Assembly (NCBI GenBank): GCA_035646535.1
Contig: DASRPD010000105.1
Coordinates: 42,185-106,184, forward strand
Source: DASRPD01 sp035646535
GTDB taxonomy: Bacteria > Actinomycetota > Acidimicrobiia > IMCC26256 > JANYLB01
Direction: 5' to 3'
Length of the DNA stretch: 64,000 nt
Position numbers and translations under genes: made by a program
Notes under the pieces: generated by a model
What the model was told of the DNA's origin: nothing
The model's database searches: none
What the model saw: only the letters and a program-made list of their open reading frames with translations
Shown here: positions 1-8,365 of the stretch, piece by piece
Numbering within the stretch: position 1 is the stretch's first letter
Layout of the letters: the number at the start of each line of letters is the position of its first letter

Positions 1-722
1 TCGTCGGCGCATCCCGGGGTGCTCGACGACGACGTCACGTTCCCACCGATCGTGCCGCTGTTGCTCACGGCGTTCCCCGACGAGTCGTAGCCGCCGGTCC
101 ACACGTCGCCGGAGACGATCGAGTTGTTCTGCAGGGTCACGGAGCCGGTCGCGGCATTGATGCTCCCGCTGCCGGCGGTGTCCTTCCCCGCGCACCCGGG
201 ATCGTCGGCGCTCAGCACCTCGTCGTTCTTGTACACCACGACGAAGGTGTTCGCCCAGATGTCGCCGCAGACGACATTGTTGTTCTTCGTCGTCACGTCG
301 CTGAGGGAGAAGAGGGCGTACCGGAACGAGCGCGGCGGGGCCATCGTCACCCGCAGGCGCCGTGAGGCCGATACGGAGCCGCCGGGTCCGCACGTCCCCA
401 CCGAGTCGATCTGGTAGCGGTTGCGAGCCAGTGCCGTGACCCGGAACTCGTACGTCCCTTCGGCGGTGTCGCCGGTGACTGAGCCCGTCGGCGCGATGCC
501 CGCGGTGTTCTGGAGCTTCGCGATCGCGTCGTTGACGCCCGACTCGGCGATGTGGACGGCCGCACCCCAGCACCGGTTCCGTCCGGTGGCGGTCGCGCCA
601 TGCAGGCTGTTGTAGAACATGATCGCGGTGAGCCCGCTGGTGATGAACACCACGAGCAGGACCGTGATCATGGCGATGCCGTGCTCGGTTCCGGTACGGG
701 AGCCGTCGAGTCGTCGCGTCAT
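1..722 (-). CDS. PilX-like pilus assembly protein, partial (runs off window)
   Basis: The reading frame starts with ATG at 722 and stays open to the window edge, giving at least 240 residues with the C-terminus missing. The N-terminus is short and basic, followed by one hydrophobic helix (about residues 17-38: IAMITVLLVVFITSGLTAIM). A mixed extracytoplasmic domain follows, rich in Asn, Ser and Gly, with several Cys. This matches the shape of PilX/PulK-type minor pilins, which lack a strong GFTLVEL site. Its ATG overlaps the stop of the upstream pseudopilin gene as ATGA, so the three pilin genes look like one coupled operon. The late region (residues about 150-240) has Asn/Gly-rich repeats that could be a beta-helix; this is inference. 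Confidence 0.7.
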   Translation of the reverse strand, partial: MTRRLDGSRTGTEHGIAMITVLLVVFITSGLTAIMFYNSLHGATATGRNRCWGAAVHIAESGVNDAIAKLQNTAGIAPTGSVTGDTAEGTYEFRVTALARNRYQIDSVGTCGPGGSVSASRRLRVTMAPPRSFRYALFSLSDVTTKNNNVVCGDIWANTFVVVYKNDEVLSADDPGCAGKDTAGSGSINAATGSVTLQNNSIVSGDVWTGGYDSSGNAVSNSGTIGGNVTSSSSTPGCAD

Positions 723-1237
723 TGCACGATCCTGTTCCTCAGGTTCACCTCTGAATCGAGCACGAGTGTGGTGTCGGGGGTGTTCTTGGGGTTGACCTGG
801 AGCACGATCTTCACCCACTGGGCGCCCGGCGTCGGGGGTGCCTCCTCGTAGGAGAAGATGTCGGTCGTCGCGAGCTGGTCCTGCACCGGCGTCGCGGTGC
901 CCGAGTTGATGCTGCGCGTCAGGGTCGTTCCGCTCGCGTCGTAGGTGAGATGGGTCGGAGTGCCGTTTACGTAGGTGTTGAAGTCGAGATAGGAGGCAGT
1001 CGACGACGTCGAGACGTCGGTCGCCTGGCGCAGTTCCTTCGTCAGCCGGTTGAGGGTGATCCGCATCGAGTCCAGGCTCGCGTTGCGGTCGCTCTGGAAC
1101 GCCTCGGAGCGCGTGATGCTGAGCAGCGCGTCCATGGTCACACCCAGCACGCCCAGGAGAAGCGTCACGGTGATGAGCAGCTCGACGAGGGTGAAGCCCC
1201 GCTCAGCTGCATTGGTTCTAGCCCCGCTCAGCTGCAT
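719..1237 (-). CDS. Type II/IV pseudopilin (PulJ/PilW-like)
   Basis: This 172-residue protein carries a prepilin peptidase site near its N-terminus (ERG/FTLVELL, about residues 13-20), then one hydrophobic helix (LLITVTLLLGVLGVTMDALL) and a globular domain of about 130 residues. It is expected to be cleaved after Gly by a PilD-type peptidase and inserted in the membrane as a minor pseudopilin. The start ATG lies inside the last codons of the upstream gene (overlap 1228-1237), and its stop overlaps the next start. The leader is created by a perfect 25-bp tandem duplication (1195-1244); without it the ATG would be out of frame with the GFTLVEL site. Function in a pilus or secretion system is inferred from family. 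Confidence 0.75.
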   Translation of the reverse strand: MQLSGARTNAAERGFTLVELLITVTLLLGVLGVTMDALLSITRSEAFQSDRNASLDSMRITLNRLTKELRQATDVSTSSTASYLDFNTYVNGTPTHLTYDASGTTLTRSINSGTATPVQDQLATTDIFSYEEAPPTPGAQWVKIVLQVNPKNTPDTTLVLDSEVNLRNRIVQ

Positions 1238-1244
1238 TGGTTCT
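1195..1244. repeat. Perfect 25-bp tandem duplication at a pilin gene junction
   Basis: The 25-bp unit occurs twice without mismatch, at 1195-1219 and 1220-1244. It spans the last codons and stop of the upstream pseudopilin gene and the first codons of the downstream one. Because 25 is not a multiple of three, the duplication shifts frame and supplies the ATG that is in frame with the downstream GFTLVELL site. Confidence 0.95.
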
Positions 1245-2538
1245 TCGCGATGGTGATCGTGTTCGTCGGTGCGGATTCATTCCCTGCCTTGTCGTAAGCG
1301 GCGATGTAGTAGCGGACCGAGGCGAGCGACTTCGATGTCGAGTCACTGGTGCTCGTCCCCGAGAGGGTCGGAGGGATCACCTGCCAGGTGGTGCCGTCGG
1401 TGCTGCGGTAGAGGCGGTACCCGACGAAGTTCGTGTCGGTCGCGACGCCCCACGACAGTGCGGTGGTCCGCGTGTTGCCCGAGCACGACACCGTCCGGGT
1501 GAGCGTTCCCGGCGTCGTCGGCTTCACGGTGTCGAGGATGATGCTCTGCGGGTTGAGGGTCCAGAAACCGCCGACCGTGTTCCGCAGCTTCCCGTAGATC
1601 GTCTTGTTCCCGTCACCGCTGGAGAACGTCCAGCCGACGGTGGGATCCGACGAGTCGTACGGCACGTCGACGCCGAACGTCACGTCGTCGTTCGAGAAGT
1701 TGGCGATGAGGTCCCCGCACCCGCCGTTGAACGCCATCGAGAGCGTGATCGACTGGGTGGCGGTGTACACCGAAGTGGCGCTCGATGATCCCGCGACCGA
1801 GAACGATCCGCAGGGCGCCGGGGTCGTCGTCGTGGTCGTCGACGACGGGAGGGTGGTGCTGGTCGAGGAGGAGGTCGTCGTCGACGTGCCGTTGATGATC
1901 ACGGTTCCGGGCGTGAACAGCACCGACTCGCGCAGGATCCGGGCCGTGCCGGGCCGGCCCAGCGTGCGGTAGCGCACCATCACAGTGACCCGCTTGAGGT
2001 CCTGGGTTCCTGCGATGGTGCGATCGTCGACCCAGGTCACGTAGTTGTAGACGTCGACCACGGTCGTGCCGACCTGCACCGGGCTCTCGACGTGCGGCAC
2101 CGGACCCGGGGTCACGGTGTCGACGATGAGGGGTTCGTAGCCCCCGTCGCAGTTACAGTCGAACGAGGACCCGTCGGTGGAGACGTAGAAGTCGGGATAC
2201 GACGGATCGGTGCTGTGCACGGGGTTCGAGCCGAGGGCGAGCTGGTCGTAGTCGACGTCGCGCCACTCCTCGAGGCGCTTGTTGGCGGCCGCCTCTGCCA
2301 CCTGGCGCTGCCGGCTCAAGGCGACCGTCTGGAACCCGCTCGCGACGGTGAGGCCGAGACCGGCCATAACGACGGAGAGCACGCTGAGCGCCACGATCAG
2401 CTCGATGAGCGTCATGCCCCGCTCCGAGGCGCGGGGCTCCGAGGCGCGGGGCTTCGAGGCGCGGGGCTTCGAGGCGCGGCGCGACGGCGTCGGACCTGCT
2501 CCACCGCGCCGGTCGTCCGTGACGCCTGCTCGCTCCAT
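1228..2538 (-). CDS. Large pseudopilin with Ser/Thr linker and C-terminal FN3-like domain
   Basis: The start chosen is ATG 2538, preceded by GGAGAGAGG; this gives 436 residues. A charged leader with RASKP/RASEP repeats precedes a prepilin peptidase site (ERG/MTLIELIVALSVL, about residues 39-53) and a hydrophobic helix. A pilin-like domain follows, then a Ser/Thr-rich linker (TSTTTSSSTSTTLPSS, about residues 235-255), an Ig-like segment starting at a Cys, and a C-terminal fibronectin type III-like domain (about 340-436, with SWGVATDTNFVGYRLYRS). Pseudopilins are usually 150-200 residues, so the added modules suggest a surface-exposed tip or adhesive role; that is inference. It is the first gene of the three-gene pilin operon. 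Confidence 0.75.
   Translation of the reverse strand: MERAGVTDDRRGGAGPTPSRRASKPRASKPRASEPRASERGMTLIELIVALSVLSVVMAGLGLTVASGFQTVALSRQRQVAEAAANKRLEEWRDVDYDQLALGSNPVHSTDPSYPDFYVSTDGSSFDCNCDGGYEPLIVDTVTPGPVPHVESPVQVGTTVVDVYNYVTWVDDRTIAGTQDLKRVTVMVRYRTLGRPGTARILRESVLFTPGTVIINGTSTTTSSSTSTTLPSSTTTTTTPAPCGSFSVAGSSSATSVYTATQSITLSMAFNGGCGDLIANFSNDDVTFGVDVPYDSSDPTVGWTFSSGDGNKTIYGKLRNTVGGFWTLNPQSIILDTVKPTTPGTLTRTVSCSGNTRTTALSWGVATDTNFVGYRLYRSTDGTTWQVIPPTLSGTSTSDSTSKSLASVRYYIAAYDKAGNESAPTNTITIAKNQCS
2425..2479. repeat. 15-bp tandem repeat (about 3.7 copies) coding RASKP/RASEP
   Basis: Units at 2425-2439, 2440-2454 and 2455-2469 differ at one position; a fourth is partial at 2470-2479. They lie in the leader of the large pseudopilin gene and encode a basic pentapeptide repeat directly before the prepilin peptidase site. 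The period of 15 preserves frame, so copy number can change without breaking the gene. Confidence 0.9.
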
Positions 2539-2648
2539 CCTCTCTCCGACCTCAATCGTGACTCTCACTGCGCGGTATCGGCTGGAGACCGATCTGACTT
2601 GAATCGTGGAACGGCCGTCCGGCCGCGGGCCGGGATCGGCCCCTCCCG

Positions 2649-2780
2649 CTAGCCCTTGACGTGTTCTTTGCGGTTGACCACGAGGAACGCGATCGGACCG
2701 GCGATGACGACGAGTCCGACAATCTGGATGATCGTCTCTGGCTGCTCCTTGAGACGGGTTCGGGCCGAGTTGACGGCCAA
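2649..2780 (-). CDS. Possible 43-residue single-pass membrane protein
   Basis: A short frame between relA and the pilin genes encodes one clean transmembrane helix (TIIQIVGLVVIAGPIAFLVV) after a charged N-terminus (ARTRLKEQPE) and ends in a charged tail (NRKEHVKG). The only usable start is TTG 2780, since an in-frame TAG lies three codons upstream, and no good ribosome-binding site is seen. I do not recognise a family. The hydrophobicity pattern argues for a real small membrane protein; the weak start argues against. Apart from this frame, the 2539-2931 interval shows no gene or RNA that I can support. Confidence 0.4.
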   Translation of the reverse strand: MAVNSARTRLKEQPETIIQIVGLVVIAGPIAFLVVNRKEHVKG

Positions 2781-2931
2781 GAGGGTCTACGGCCCCGCGC
2801 GGCGATACTTGAGGCCCGAATTCCCATAACGCCGCCGTCGTCGCCGCCCCGTGGAAGGCGTGCACCGGTCGGCCGTCGCGTGGGCGTCGGCTGTCCTTGA
2901 CCCGCGAGTCGGATACGACAGCGCGGCTGGG

Positions 2932-5238
2932 TCAGGTGGCCGCGTCGGCCGACGCGGCCGACGTCGCCGAGTCGGGAAGCAGCCGGTACGCGTCGTAGAC
3001 CGCGTCGACCCGTTTGACCGCCGCGAGCACCCAGTCGAGGTGACCGGGATCGGCCAGCTCGAAGTCGAACCGGAGCTTCGCGACCCGATCGGCGCTGGTC
3101 TGGCTCGTGCAGGAGATGATGTTCACGTGGTGCTCGGAGAGCACCTGGGCGACGTCACGGAGCAGCTTGGAGCGGTCCAACGCTTCCAGCTCGATGGCGA
3201 CGACGTAGGTCGCGGGCTGGTCGTGATCCCATTCGACCTCGATGAGCCGGTCGCGCTGGGTCTCCAGATCGTGCGCGTTCGCACAATCGGCCCGGTGCAC
3301 CGACACGCCGCGGCCGCGGGTCACGAACCCGACGATCGAATCACCCGGAACCGGTGTGCAGCAGCGCGAGAGCCGAACGAGCACGTCGTCGAGACCTTCG
3401 ACGTGCACCCCGGTCGTGCGGCGGGACGTGCGGCCCGGACGGCGCGCTGTGGTCGGGAGCTGTTCCTCTCCGCCGCGCAGCTCCCGCTGCACATGTTGGG
3501 TCACGACCCGCGCCGAGACGTGACTCGCTCCGATCGCCGCGAACAGGGCAGGCGGATCCGCGTAGTGCATCGATGTCGCCACATCGGTGAGCACCGATGA
3601 GGCCATGATCTTCTGCACCGGAAGGCCATCCCGGCGCAATGCCTTGGTCAGCTCGTCGCGCCCCGCCTCCATTGCGTCCTCACGCCGCTCACGCGAGAAC
3701 CACTGGCGGATCTTGCTGCTCGCTCGTGGCGTCTGGACGAACCCGAGCCAATCTCGACTCGGGCCCGCGTTCTCCACCTTGCTCGTGAAGATCTCGATCG
3801 TGTCACCGGAGACCAACGTCGAGTCGAGCGGGACGAGTCGACCGTTCACGCGAACGCCGATGCAGCGGTGACCGACCTCGGTGTGGATCGTGTACGCGAA
3901 GTCGACCGCGGTCGCGCCCGTCGGCAGCGTGATGATCTTGCCCTGGGGCGTGAACACGAAGACCTCGTCGGTCTCGAGGTCCAGCTTCAGGGACTGCATG
4001 AACTCTGCCGGATCGTCGGTCTCGGAGTGCCAGTCCACCATCTGCTGGAGCCACGCGAGGTCCTCGGCCGGTGCGGGGGCCTCCTTGTAGCTCCAGTGGG
4101 CGGCGATCCCGAACTCGGCTCGGCGGTGCATCTCACGCGTGCGAATCTGCATCTCGACGGGTTTGCCCTGCGACGCGACCACCGTGGTGTGGAGTGACTG
4201 GTAGAGGTTGAACTTGGGCATCGCGATGTAGTCCTTGAACCGACCCTGCACCGGCTTCCACAGCGCGTGAATCGACCCGAGCGCCCCGTAGCAATCCTTC
4301 ACCGAATCAACGATGACCCGAACACCCACGAGATCGAGGACGTCGTCGAACTCCTTCGAGCGCACCACCATCTTCTCGTAGATCGACCAGTAGTGCTTCG
4401 GACGACCCGTCACCTCGGCGTCGATCTGCAGCTCCTTGAATCGGTCTCGCAGAGCCGCCAAGACCATCTCGAGGTACTCGCTGCGTTCCGGTGCCTGGGT
4501 CGCGACCATCTGCTCGATCTCGGCGTACCGCTTCGGGTGCAACACCGCGAAGGCGAGGTCTTCGAGCTGCCACTTCACGTCCGCGATTCCGAGGCGGTGT
4601 GCCAGCGGCGCGTAGATGTCCAACGTCTCCTGCGCAATGCGTTGCTGACGGGCCGGGGGCAGCGACGCGATCGTGCGCATGTTGTGGAGTCGATCGGCGA
4701 GCTTGATGAGCAGGACGCGAATGTCCTTCGCCATGGCGACGAGCATCTTCCGCAGCGTCGCCGCCTGCTGGTCCTCACGGGTCGCGAACTGGACCCGATC
4801 CAGCTTCGTGACGCCATCGACGATCATGGCGACATCGGCGCCGAGCTCCTGTTCGATGTCGGCGAGCGTGAGTGACGTGTCCTCGACGGCGTCGTGCAAC
4901 AGCGCGGCCGCGATCGTGACGTCGTCGAGACCGAGCCCCACGACGATCATCGCGACCCCGAGTGGATGCTGGATGTACGGCTCACCGGATCGCCGTACCT
5001 GCTCGGCGTGCGCGGCACGAGCGGCGCGGAACGCCCGCTCGATGAGATCGGTCTCGGCCCGCGGGTGGCGACGTCGATACGCCGCGAGCAGGGGTGCCAG
5101 CGTGGCGTCCACGTGGCGCCGCCGCCAGGGCAGCACCGAACGCCGATCGGCGCGGACCCTGCGGGTCTCATCGGGACCCGCAGCGCCCGGCGTCCCCAGC
5201 GGAAGGCTGGTCGACAGGCTGTCCTCGGTGGTGCTCAC
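2932..5238 (-). CDS. relA: Bifunctional (p)ppGpp synthetase/hydrolase RelA/SpoT
   Basis: This makes and degrades the stringent-response alarmones pppGpp and ppGpp in the cytoplasm. The 768 residues match the usual Rel length. In order: an HD hydrolase domain (about 70-220, with HDAVED at 115-120 and LADRLHNMRT), a synthetase domain (about 260-400, with GRFKDYIAMPKFNLYQSLHT), a TGS domain (about 430-490) and a C-terminal ACT domain (about 675-750). The hydrolase motif HDxxED is intact, so both activities are expected. It follows secD-secF on the same strand after a 74-bp gap, the same secD-secF-relA neighbourhood found in mycobacteria. Confidence 0.97.
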   Translation of the reverse strand: MSTTEDSLSTSLPLGTPGAAGPDETRRVRADRRSVLPWRRRHVDATLAPLLAAYRRRHPRAETDLIERAFRAARAAHAEQVRRSGEPYIQHPLGVAMIVVGLGLDDVTIAAALLHDAVEDTSLTLADIEQELGADVAMIVDGVTKLDRVQFATREDQQAATLRKMLVAMAKDIRVLLIKLADRLHNMRTIASLPPARQQRIAQETLDIYAPLAHRLGIADVKWQLEDLAFAVLHPKRYAEIEQMVATQAPERSEYLEMVLAALRDRFKELQIDAEVTGRPKHYWSIYEKMVVRSKEFDDVLDLVGVRVIVDSVKDCYGALGSIHALWKPVQGRFKDYIAMPKFNLYQSLHTTVVASQGKPVEMQIRTREMHRRAEFGIAAHWSYKEAPAPAEDLAWLQQMVDWHSETDDPAEFMQSLKLDLETDEVFVFTPQGKIITLPTGATAVDFAYTIHTEVGHRCIGVRVNGRLVPLDSTLVSGDTIEIFTSKVENAGPSRDWLGFVQTPRASSKIRQWFSRERREDAMEAGRDELTKALRRDGLPVQKIMASSVLTDVATSMHYADPPALFAAIGASHVSARVVTQHVQRELRGGEEQLPTTARRPGRTSRRTTGVHVEGLDDVLVRLSRCCTPVPGDSIVGFVTRGRGVSVHRADCANAHDLETQRDRLIEVEWDHDQPATYVVAIELEALDRSKLLRDVAQVLSEHHVNIISCTSQTSADRVAKLRFDFELADPGHLDWVLAAVKRVDAVYDAYRLLPDSATSAASADAAT

Positions 5239-5312
5239 GCGTCCGTCATCCTACCGGCGCGAGGCCGGACTTCCGGGCCGGCGGGACCCGTGCGCTCGAT
5301 CCGATGCCGCAG

Positions 5313-6530
5313 TCAGCGTCGCTTGCGGCGACGGGGCCGGCGGGCGCGGGGCGCGACGTTGGCCATCGCACCGTCAGCCCGCCGCACGGGGGGCAGGTCG
5401 CTGGGGCTGACCGAGCTCTTGGCGGCCAGCGGTGCCCCGCACTTGGGGCAGAACCGAGCGCTTCGGTTCGCCGTGGCGCCACACGACGGGCACGACACCT
5501 CCTCGACGCGCGGCGTCGGATCAGCCGGCGGACCCATCGGTGGTCCCGTCGCTTCCAGGCGCGCCGCCTGCGCCACGGCGCGCTCGTGCAGCGTCCGCAT
5601 GCGGGGCTCGCGCTCGCGCCACCACACCAACAGCGGCGTGGCGACGAAGATCGACGAGTACACACCGGTGACCAGTCCGACGAACAGCGCGAGACCGAAA
5701 TCGCGCAGGCTGAGCGCGCCCATGAGCCACGAGCCCACGACGAGGAGGGACACGACCGGCATCAGCGCCACCAGCGAGGTGTTCAACGACCGCGCCAGCA
5801 CCTGGTTCGTCGACCGGTTGACCATTGCGGTGTAGGTCAGACCCTTGGCCGTGCCGAGCAGTGGCTCGTTCTCCTTGACCTTGTCGAACACGACGACCGT
5901 GTCGTAGAGCGAGAACCCCAAGATGGTGAGGAACGCGATGACCGTGGCCGGCGTGACCTCGAAGCCGGTGATCGCGTACACCCCCACCGTGATGAGGATG
6001 TCGTGCGTCACCGCGACGATGGCGCCGGCCGCCATCTTCCACTCGAACCGCAAGGAGAGGTAGATCGCGATGACGACGAAGAACACGATCAACGCTTGGA
6101 GCGCCTTCTGGCTCACGCGTTTGCCCCAGGTCGGACCGACATCGCTGACGCTGACCTCCTCGGCCGCGATGCCGCCGTAATCCGCGAGCGCCTGGGTGAT
6201 CTCGGCCTGCTTGGCGAGCGGGAGACTCTCGGCCTGCACGCGGGCGCCGTCGCCGTTCACGATGATGATCTTCGAGTCCGCGAGGCCGAACGATCGCATG
6301 ACGTCACGCACGCCGGCCGACGAGACGTCGACGTTCTGACTCGCCGTGAACTCCCACGAGGTACCACCCTCGAAGTCGATGCCCAGGTTGAACCCGCCGT
6401 GCACGACGAAGCCGAGAACCCCCGCCAGAATCGCAGTGCCCGACAGCAATGCCCACCGCCACTTGCGGTACATGAACTGGTAGTTCGTCCGCTCGTGGTA
6501 GAGGTCCGAGAACCTGGATCCGAGCCCCAT
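5313..6530 (-). CDS. secF: Protein translocase subunit SecF with C-terminal zinc ribbon
   Basis: SecF works with SecD and YajC to use the proton gradient to pull proteins through SecYEG. The first helix is followed by the family signature GIDFEGGTSWEF, and about five more membrane helices follow (about residues 150-315). Unlike usual SecF, which ends shortly after helix 6, this protein of 405 residues continues with a two-CxxC zinc ribbon (CPSC...CPKC, residues about 347-366) and a very basic tail (ARRPRRRKRR). It begins 25 bp after secD and is likely in the same transcript. The role of the cytoplasmic zinc ribbon is unknown to me. Confidence 0.95.
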   Translation of the reverse strand: MGLGSRFSDLYHERTNYQFMYRKWRWALLSGTAILAGVLGFVVHGGFNLGIDFEGGTSWEFTASQNVDVSSAGVRDVMRSFGLADSKIIIVNGDGARVQAESLPLAKQAEITQALADYGGIAAEEVSVSDVGPTWGKRVSQKALQALIVFFVVIAIYLSLRFEWKMAAGAIVAVTHDILITVGVYAITGFEVTPATVIAFLTILGFSLYDTVVVFDKVKENEPLLGTAKGLTYTAMVNRSTNQVLARSLNTSLVALMPVVSLLVVGSWLMGALSLRDFGLALFVGLVTGVYSSIFVATPLLVWWREREPRMRTLHERAVAQAARLEATGPPMGPPADPTPRVEEVSCPSCGATANRSARFCPKCGAPLAAKSSVSPSDLPPVRRADGAMANVAPRARRPRRRKRR

Positions 6531-6555
6531 CAGCGCGTCTGCTCCGTGACGCGCA

Positions 6556-8031
6556 TCAAGGCGTGGCCTCGCTCATGGCCTTCATGTCCAGGCCGGCTTC
6601 CATGCCCACGAACGGCGTGCGGACCAGCGCGCGCCGGCGGGCCAGGATCGACACGAGCGGGTGCATGAAGAAGTAGGAGATGAAGAGGTCCAGCACCGTC
6701 GAGACGCCGAGAAAGAACGCGAACCCTCGCACCGAACCGATGGCGAGCCAGTACAGCGTTGCCGCACCGATGATCGACACGAGGTCTGCGGCCAGGATCG
6801 TGCGCCACGAGCGCACGAACCCGCGATCGACCGATGAGCGCACGGTCTTTCCCGTACGCACCTCGTCCTTCAGCCGTTCGAAGTAGACGACGTACGAGTC
6901 GACGGTGATGCCCACCGACACGATGAGCCCGGTGACGCCGGCCAGGGTGAGCGTGAGGCTGATGGTCTGGCCGAGCATCGCCACCAGCGCGTAGATCGCG
7001 GCTCCTGCGACCACGAGCCCGGCGATGACGACCGCACCGAGAAGTCGGTAGTAGACGAGCATGTAGATCGCGACGAGCACGAGTCCGATGATCCCCGACG
7101 CGATGCCGGCTCGAAGCTGGTCCTTGCCCAGCGTCGGCGAGACGCTCTGGACCTTCTGGTCGTTCGGGTCGAAACGGATCGGCAGCGCGCCGTAGCGCAG
7201 CACGAGCGCCAGATCCTTGGCTTCGCTCTCACCGAAGTCGCCGCTGATCTGGGCGCTGCCCTCGAAGGACTCGAACGTCTGGTTCTGGCCCTGGATGACC
7301 GGTGCGCTCTGCACCACGCCGTCCAGCACGATCGCGACCTGCTTCTGGAAGTTCTCCTGACCGAGCCGGTCCCACTCGCTCGAACCCTCGCTCGTGAAAT
7401 CGACGTTGACGACCCACTCACCGTTCTGGAACGAGGCCCGTGCCCCGCTCACCGCTTTCCCGGTGAGCTCGGTGGGACCGAGCTGGTAGCGCTGCGGGGG
7501 ACCGTCACCGGTGTCCCGGCCCGGGAGCACGACGACGGCGTCGGCGACGTCGTCGTCCCGGGAGGTGGTCGGGATATCGGACCCGTCGCTCGGCGGAAGG
7601 GTGGTGGTCGTGGAGGACGCGTCGGGCGCGATCGTGTCGCCGGGCGCGACGGTGCTCGTGGTCGTCGTCGCCGCGGGGTCGAAGGGCGGAAGGACCGCCA
7701 GGACGGGCCGGAAGCGCAGCTCGGCGGTCTGGCCGATGAGGTTCAGCGCCTTGTCCCGATCCTTCACTCCCGGCAGGTCGACCACGATCGTGTCGCCCTG
7801 ACGACTGATCTCCGGCTCGGCCACGCCGAGGCCGTCGACCCGGCTGGCAATGATGTCCTTGGCCTTGTCGATGGCGCCGCTCGACGGGTTGCCCTCGGGA
7901 TTCAGCGTCACCGAGATGCCGCCCTGGAGATCAAGACCGAGGACGGGGGTGGTGCCGGTCACGATCACGGCCGTGAACGAGCCGAAGACGACCACGAGCG
8001 TGACGACAAGGAACCAGGCGTTACGACGCAC
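6556..8031 (-). CDS. secD: Protein translocase subunit SecD
   Basis: SecD is the larger partner of SecF. The 491 residues contain an N-terminal helix, the DLQGG signature (GLDLQGGISVTL, about residues 32-44), an extracytoplasmic P1 region, and five C-terminal helices (about 300-470) ending in a basic cytoplasmic tail. P1 is interrupted by a Thr/Ser/Pro-rich low-complexity stretch (residues about 120-160, TTTTSTVAPGDTIAPDASST), of a style seen in other exported proteins here. The gene starts 3 bp after yajC ends, so yajC-secD-secF look co-expressed. Confidence 0.97.
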   Translation of the reverse strand: MRRNAWFLVVTLVVVFGSFTAVIVTGTTPVLGLDLQGGISVTLNPEGNPSSGAIDKAKDIIASRVDGLGVAEPEISRQGDTIVVDLPGVKDRDKALNLIGQTAELRFRPVLAVLPPFDPAATTTTSTVAPGDTIAPDASSTTTTLPPSDGSDIPTTSRDDDVADAVVVLPGRDTGDGPPQRYQLGPTELTGKAVSGARASFQNGEWVVNVDFTSEGSSEWDRLGQENFQKQVAIVLDGVVQSAPVIQGQNQTFESFEGSAQISGDFGESEAKDLALVLRYGALPIRFDPNDQKVQSVSPTLGKDQLRAGIASGIIGLVLVAIYMLVYYRLLGAVVIAGLVVAGAAIYALVAMLGQTISLTLTLAGVTGLIVSVGITVDSYVVYFERLKDEVRTGKTVRSSVDRGFVRSWRTILAADLVSIIGAATLYWLAIGSVRGFAFFLGVSTVLDLFISYFFMHPLVSILARRRALVRTPFVGMEAGLDMKAMSEATP

Positions 8032-8034
8032 GAT

Positions 8035-8352
8035 TCAGTCGTCTGAAGCCGGCTCGCCGGCGGTCTCGTCCAGCCGAGGCACGTCACCCTCGGCGCCGGC
8101 GGGCCGGCGACGTTGGGCCACCGCGCCCCGGGCCAGGGTGATCACCACGTCGGGGGCGATCTCCACCTCGAGCGTCGAGTCGGCGATCCCATGCACCGTG
8201 CCGTGGATGCCCGAGGTGGAAACGATCTCGTCGCCGATGCCCACCGCATCGACCAGCGATCGGTGCGCAGCCATCCGGCGCCGTTGCGGCACCACGACGA
8301 GCAAGAAGAACAGGACGACGAGGATCCCGAGATAGATGATCGCGGCAGTCAT
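8035..8352 (-). CDS. yajC: Preprotein translocase subunit YajC
   Basis: A 105-residue protein with one N-terminal membrane helix (IIYLGILVVLFFLLVVV) followed by the family hallmark PQRRRMAAH, then a small cytoplasmic domain (GDEIVSTSGIHGTV). YajC associates with SecD-SecF. It sits between ruvB and secD, the order found in many actinobacteria, and is 13 bp downstream of ruvB. Confidence 0.95.
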   Translation of the reverse strand: MTAAIIYLGILVVLFFLLVVVPQRRRMAAHRSLVDAVGIGDEIVSTSGIHGTVHGIADSTLEVEIAPDVVITLARGAVAQRRRPAGAEGDVPRLDETAGEPASDD

Positions 8353-8365
8353 GGCCGGGCCGACG

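Noticed and set aside
7560..7680. Thr/Ser-rich stretch in SecD as a frameshift or foreign insertion
   Set aside because: The frame is intact and similar linkers occur in other exported proteins of this window.
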